This document shows positions 5,594 through 5,624 of a DNA stretch of 5,624 bases, piece after piece (within the stretch, counting starts at the first letter, position 1; every line of letters starts with the position of its first letter). The stretch covers positions 1 to 5,624 of the forward strand of contig CAZOVK010000111.1 of assembly GCA_964583165.1 (NCBI GenBank), in the 5' to 3' direction. The translations under genes were made by a program, and so were the position numbers. This DNA comes from CAZOVK01 sp964583165. GTDB taxonomy: Bacteria > Bacillota > Clostridia > Lachnospirales > WRAX01. Below the pieces are notes generated by a model. That model did not search any database. It saw only the letters and a list, made by a program, of their open reading frames with translations, and had not been told where the DNA came from.

Positions 5594-5624
5594 ATTATCG
5601 TAATTCGTAATTACGTATAATAAT
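5594..5624 (-). promoter_or_regulatory. Putative promoter and palindromic operator of the ArsR-like regulator gene
   Basis: The 50 bp upstream of the regulator holds CGTAATT twice in direct tandem (5599-5605 and 5606-5612); the second copy is part of the perfect 10-bp palindrome CGTAATTACG (5606-5615). A -10-like GATAAT (5599-5594, minus strand) abuts the repeats, so they would lie in the -10 to -35 spacer. The -35 is weak. A TATAAT also lies on the plus strand at 5616-5621, so a divergent gene beyond the window edge could share this region. Confidence 0.4.

Overview
The window looks like chromosome from a Gram-positive Bacillota, probably Clostridia-like. The main sign is the trio rplU, prp, rpmA: ribosomal protein L27 here begins with the N-terminal extension (LNLQFF before AHKKG) that Bacillota remove with the protease Prp, and prp lies between the two ribosomal genes. 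Purine-rich Shine-Dalgarno sites and sigma-A-type promoters agree. The exact lineage cannot be read from the sequence.

Layout. From about 4450 down to 1607, on the minus strand, runs a translation and ribosome-assembly cluster: promoter, a structured 5' leader that may be an L21 leader, rplU (L21), prp, rpmA (L27), a 241-nt gap holding a 163-bp imperfect palindromic element, obgE (ribosome-assembly GTPase) and yhbY (ribosome-associated RNA-binding protein). rplU-prp-rpmA are tightly coupled (TAATG and ATGA junctions); obgE and yhbY follow in the same direction. After yhbY a near-consensus promoter starts a minus-strand gene that runs off the left edge (512 codons visible). It encodes an exported protein with a degenerate staphylococcal-nuclease-like domain, then at least six ComEA-type helix-hairpin-helix repeats marked by NINTA-like motifs.

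Right of the cluster, a divergent intergenic region (4450-4596) separates rplU from a plus-strand gene for a small Ala/Gly-rich, possibly membrane-associated protein resembling DUF697. It converges, with a 3-nt gap, on a minus-strand gene for a winged-helix (ArsR-like) regulator. That regulator's upstream region carries a perfect 10-bp palindrome and a 7-bp direct repeat that may be an operator.

How the genes work together: L21 and L27 are 50S subunit proteins, Prp matures L27, and ObgE and YhbY act in late 50S assembly. The nuclease-fold/HhH protein has its own promoter and an export signal, so it is probably a separate cell-surface DNA-binding function. Points most worth following are that multi-repeat protein with its lost nuclease residues, the palindromic element inside the ribosomal cluster, and an unusually short active-site loop in Prp. 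I saw no tRNA, rRNA, CRISPR array or complete insertion sequence.
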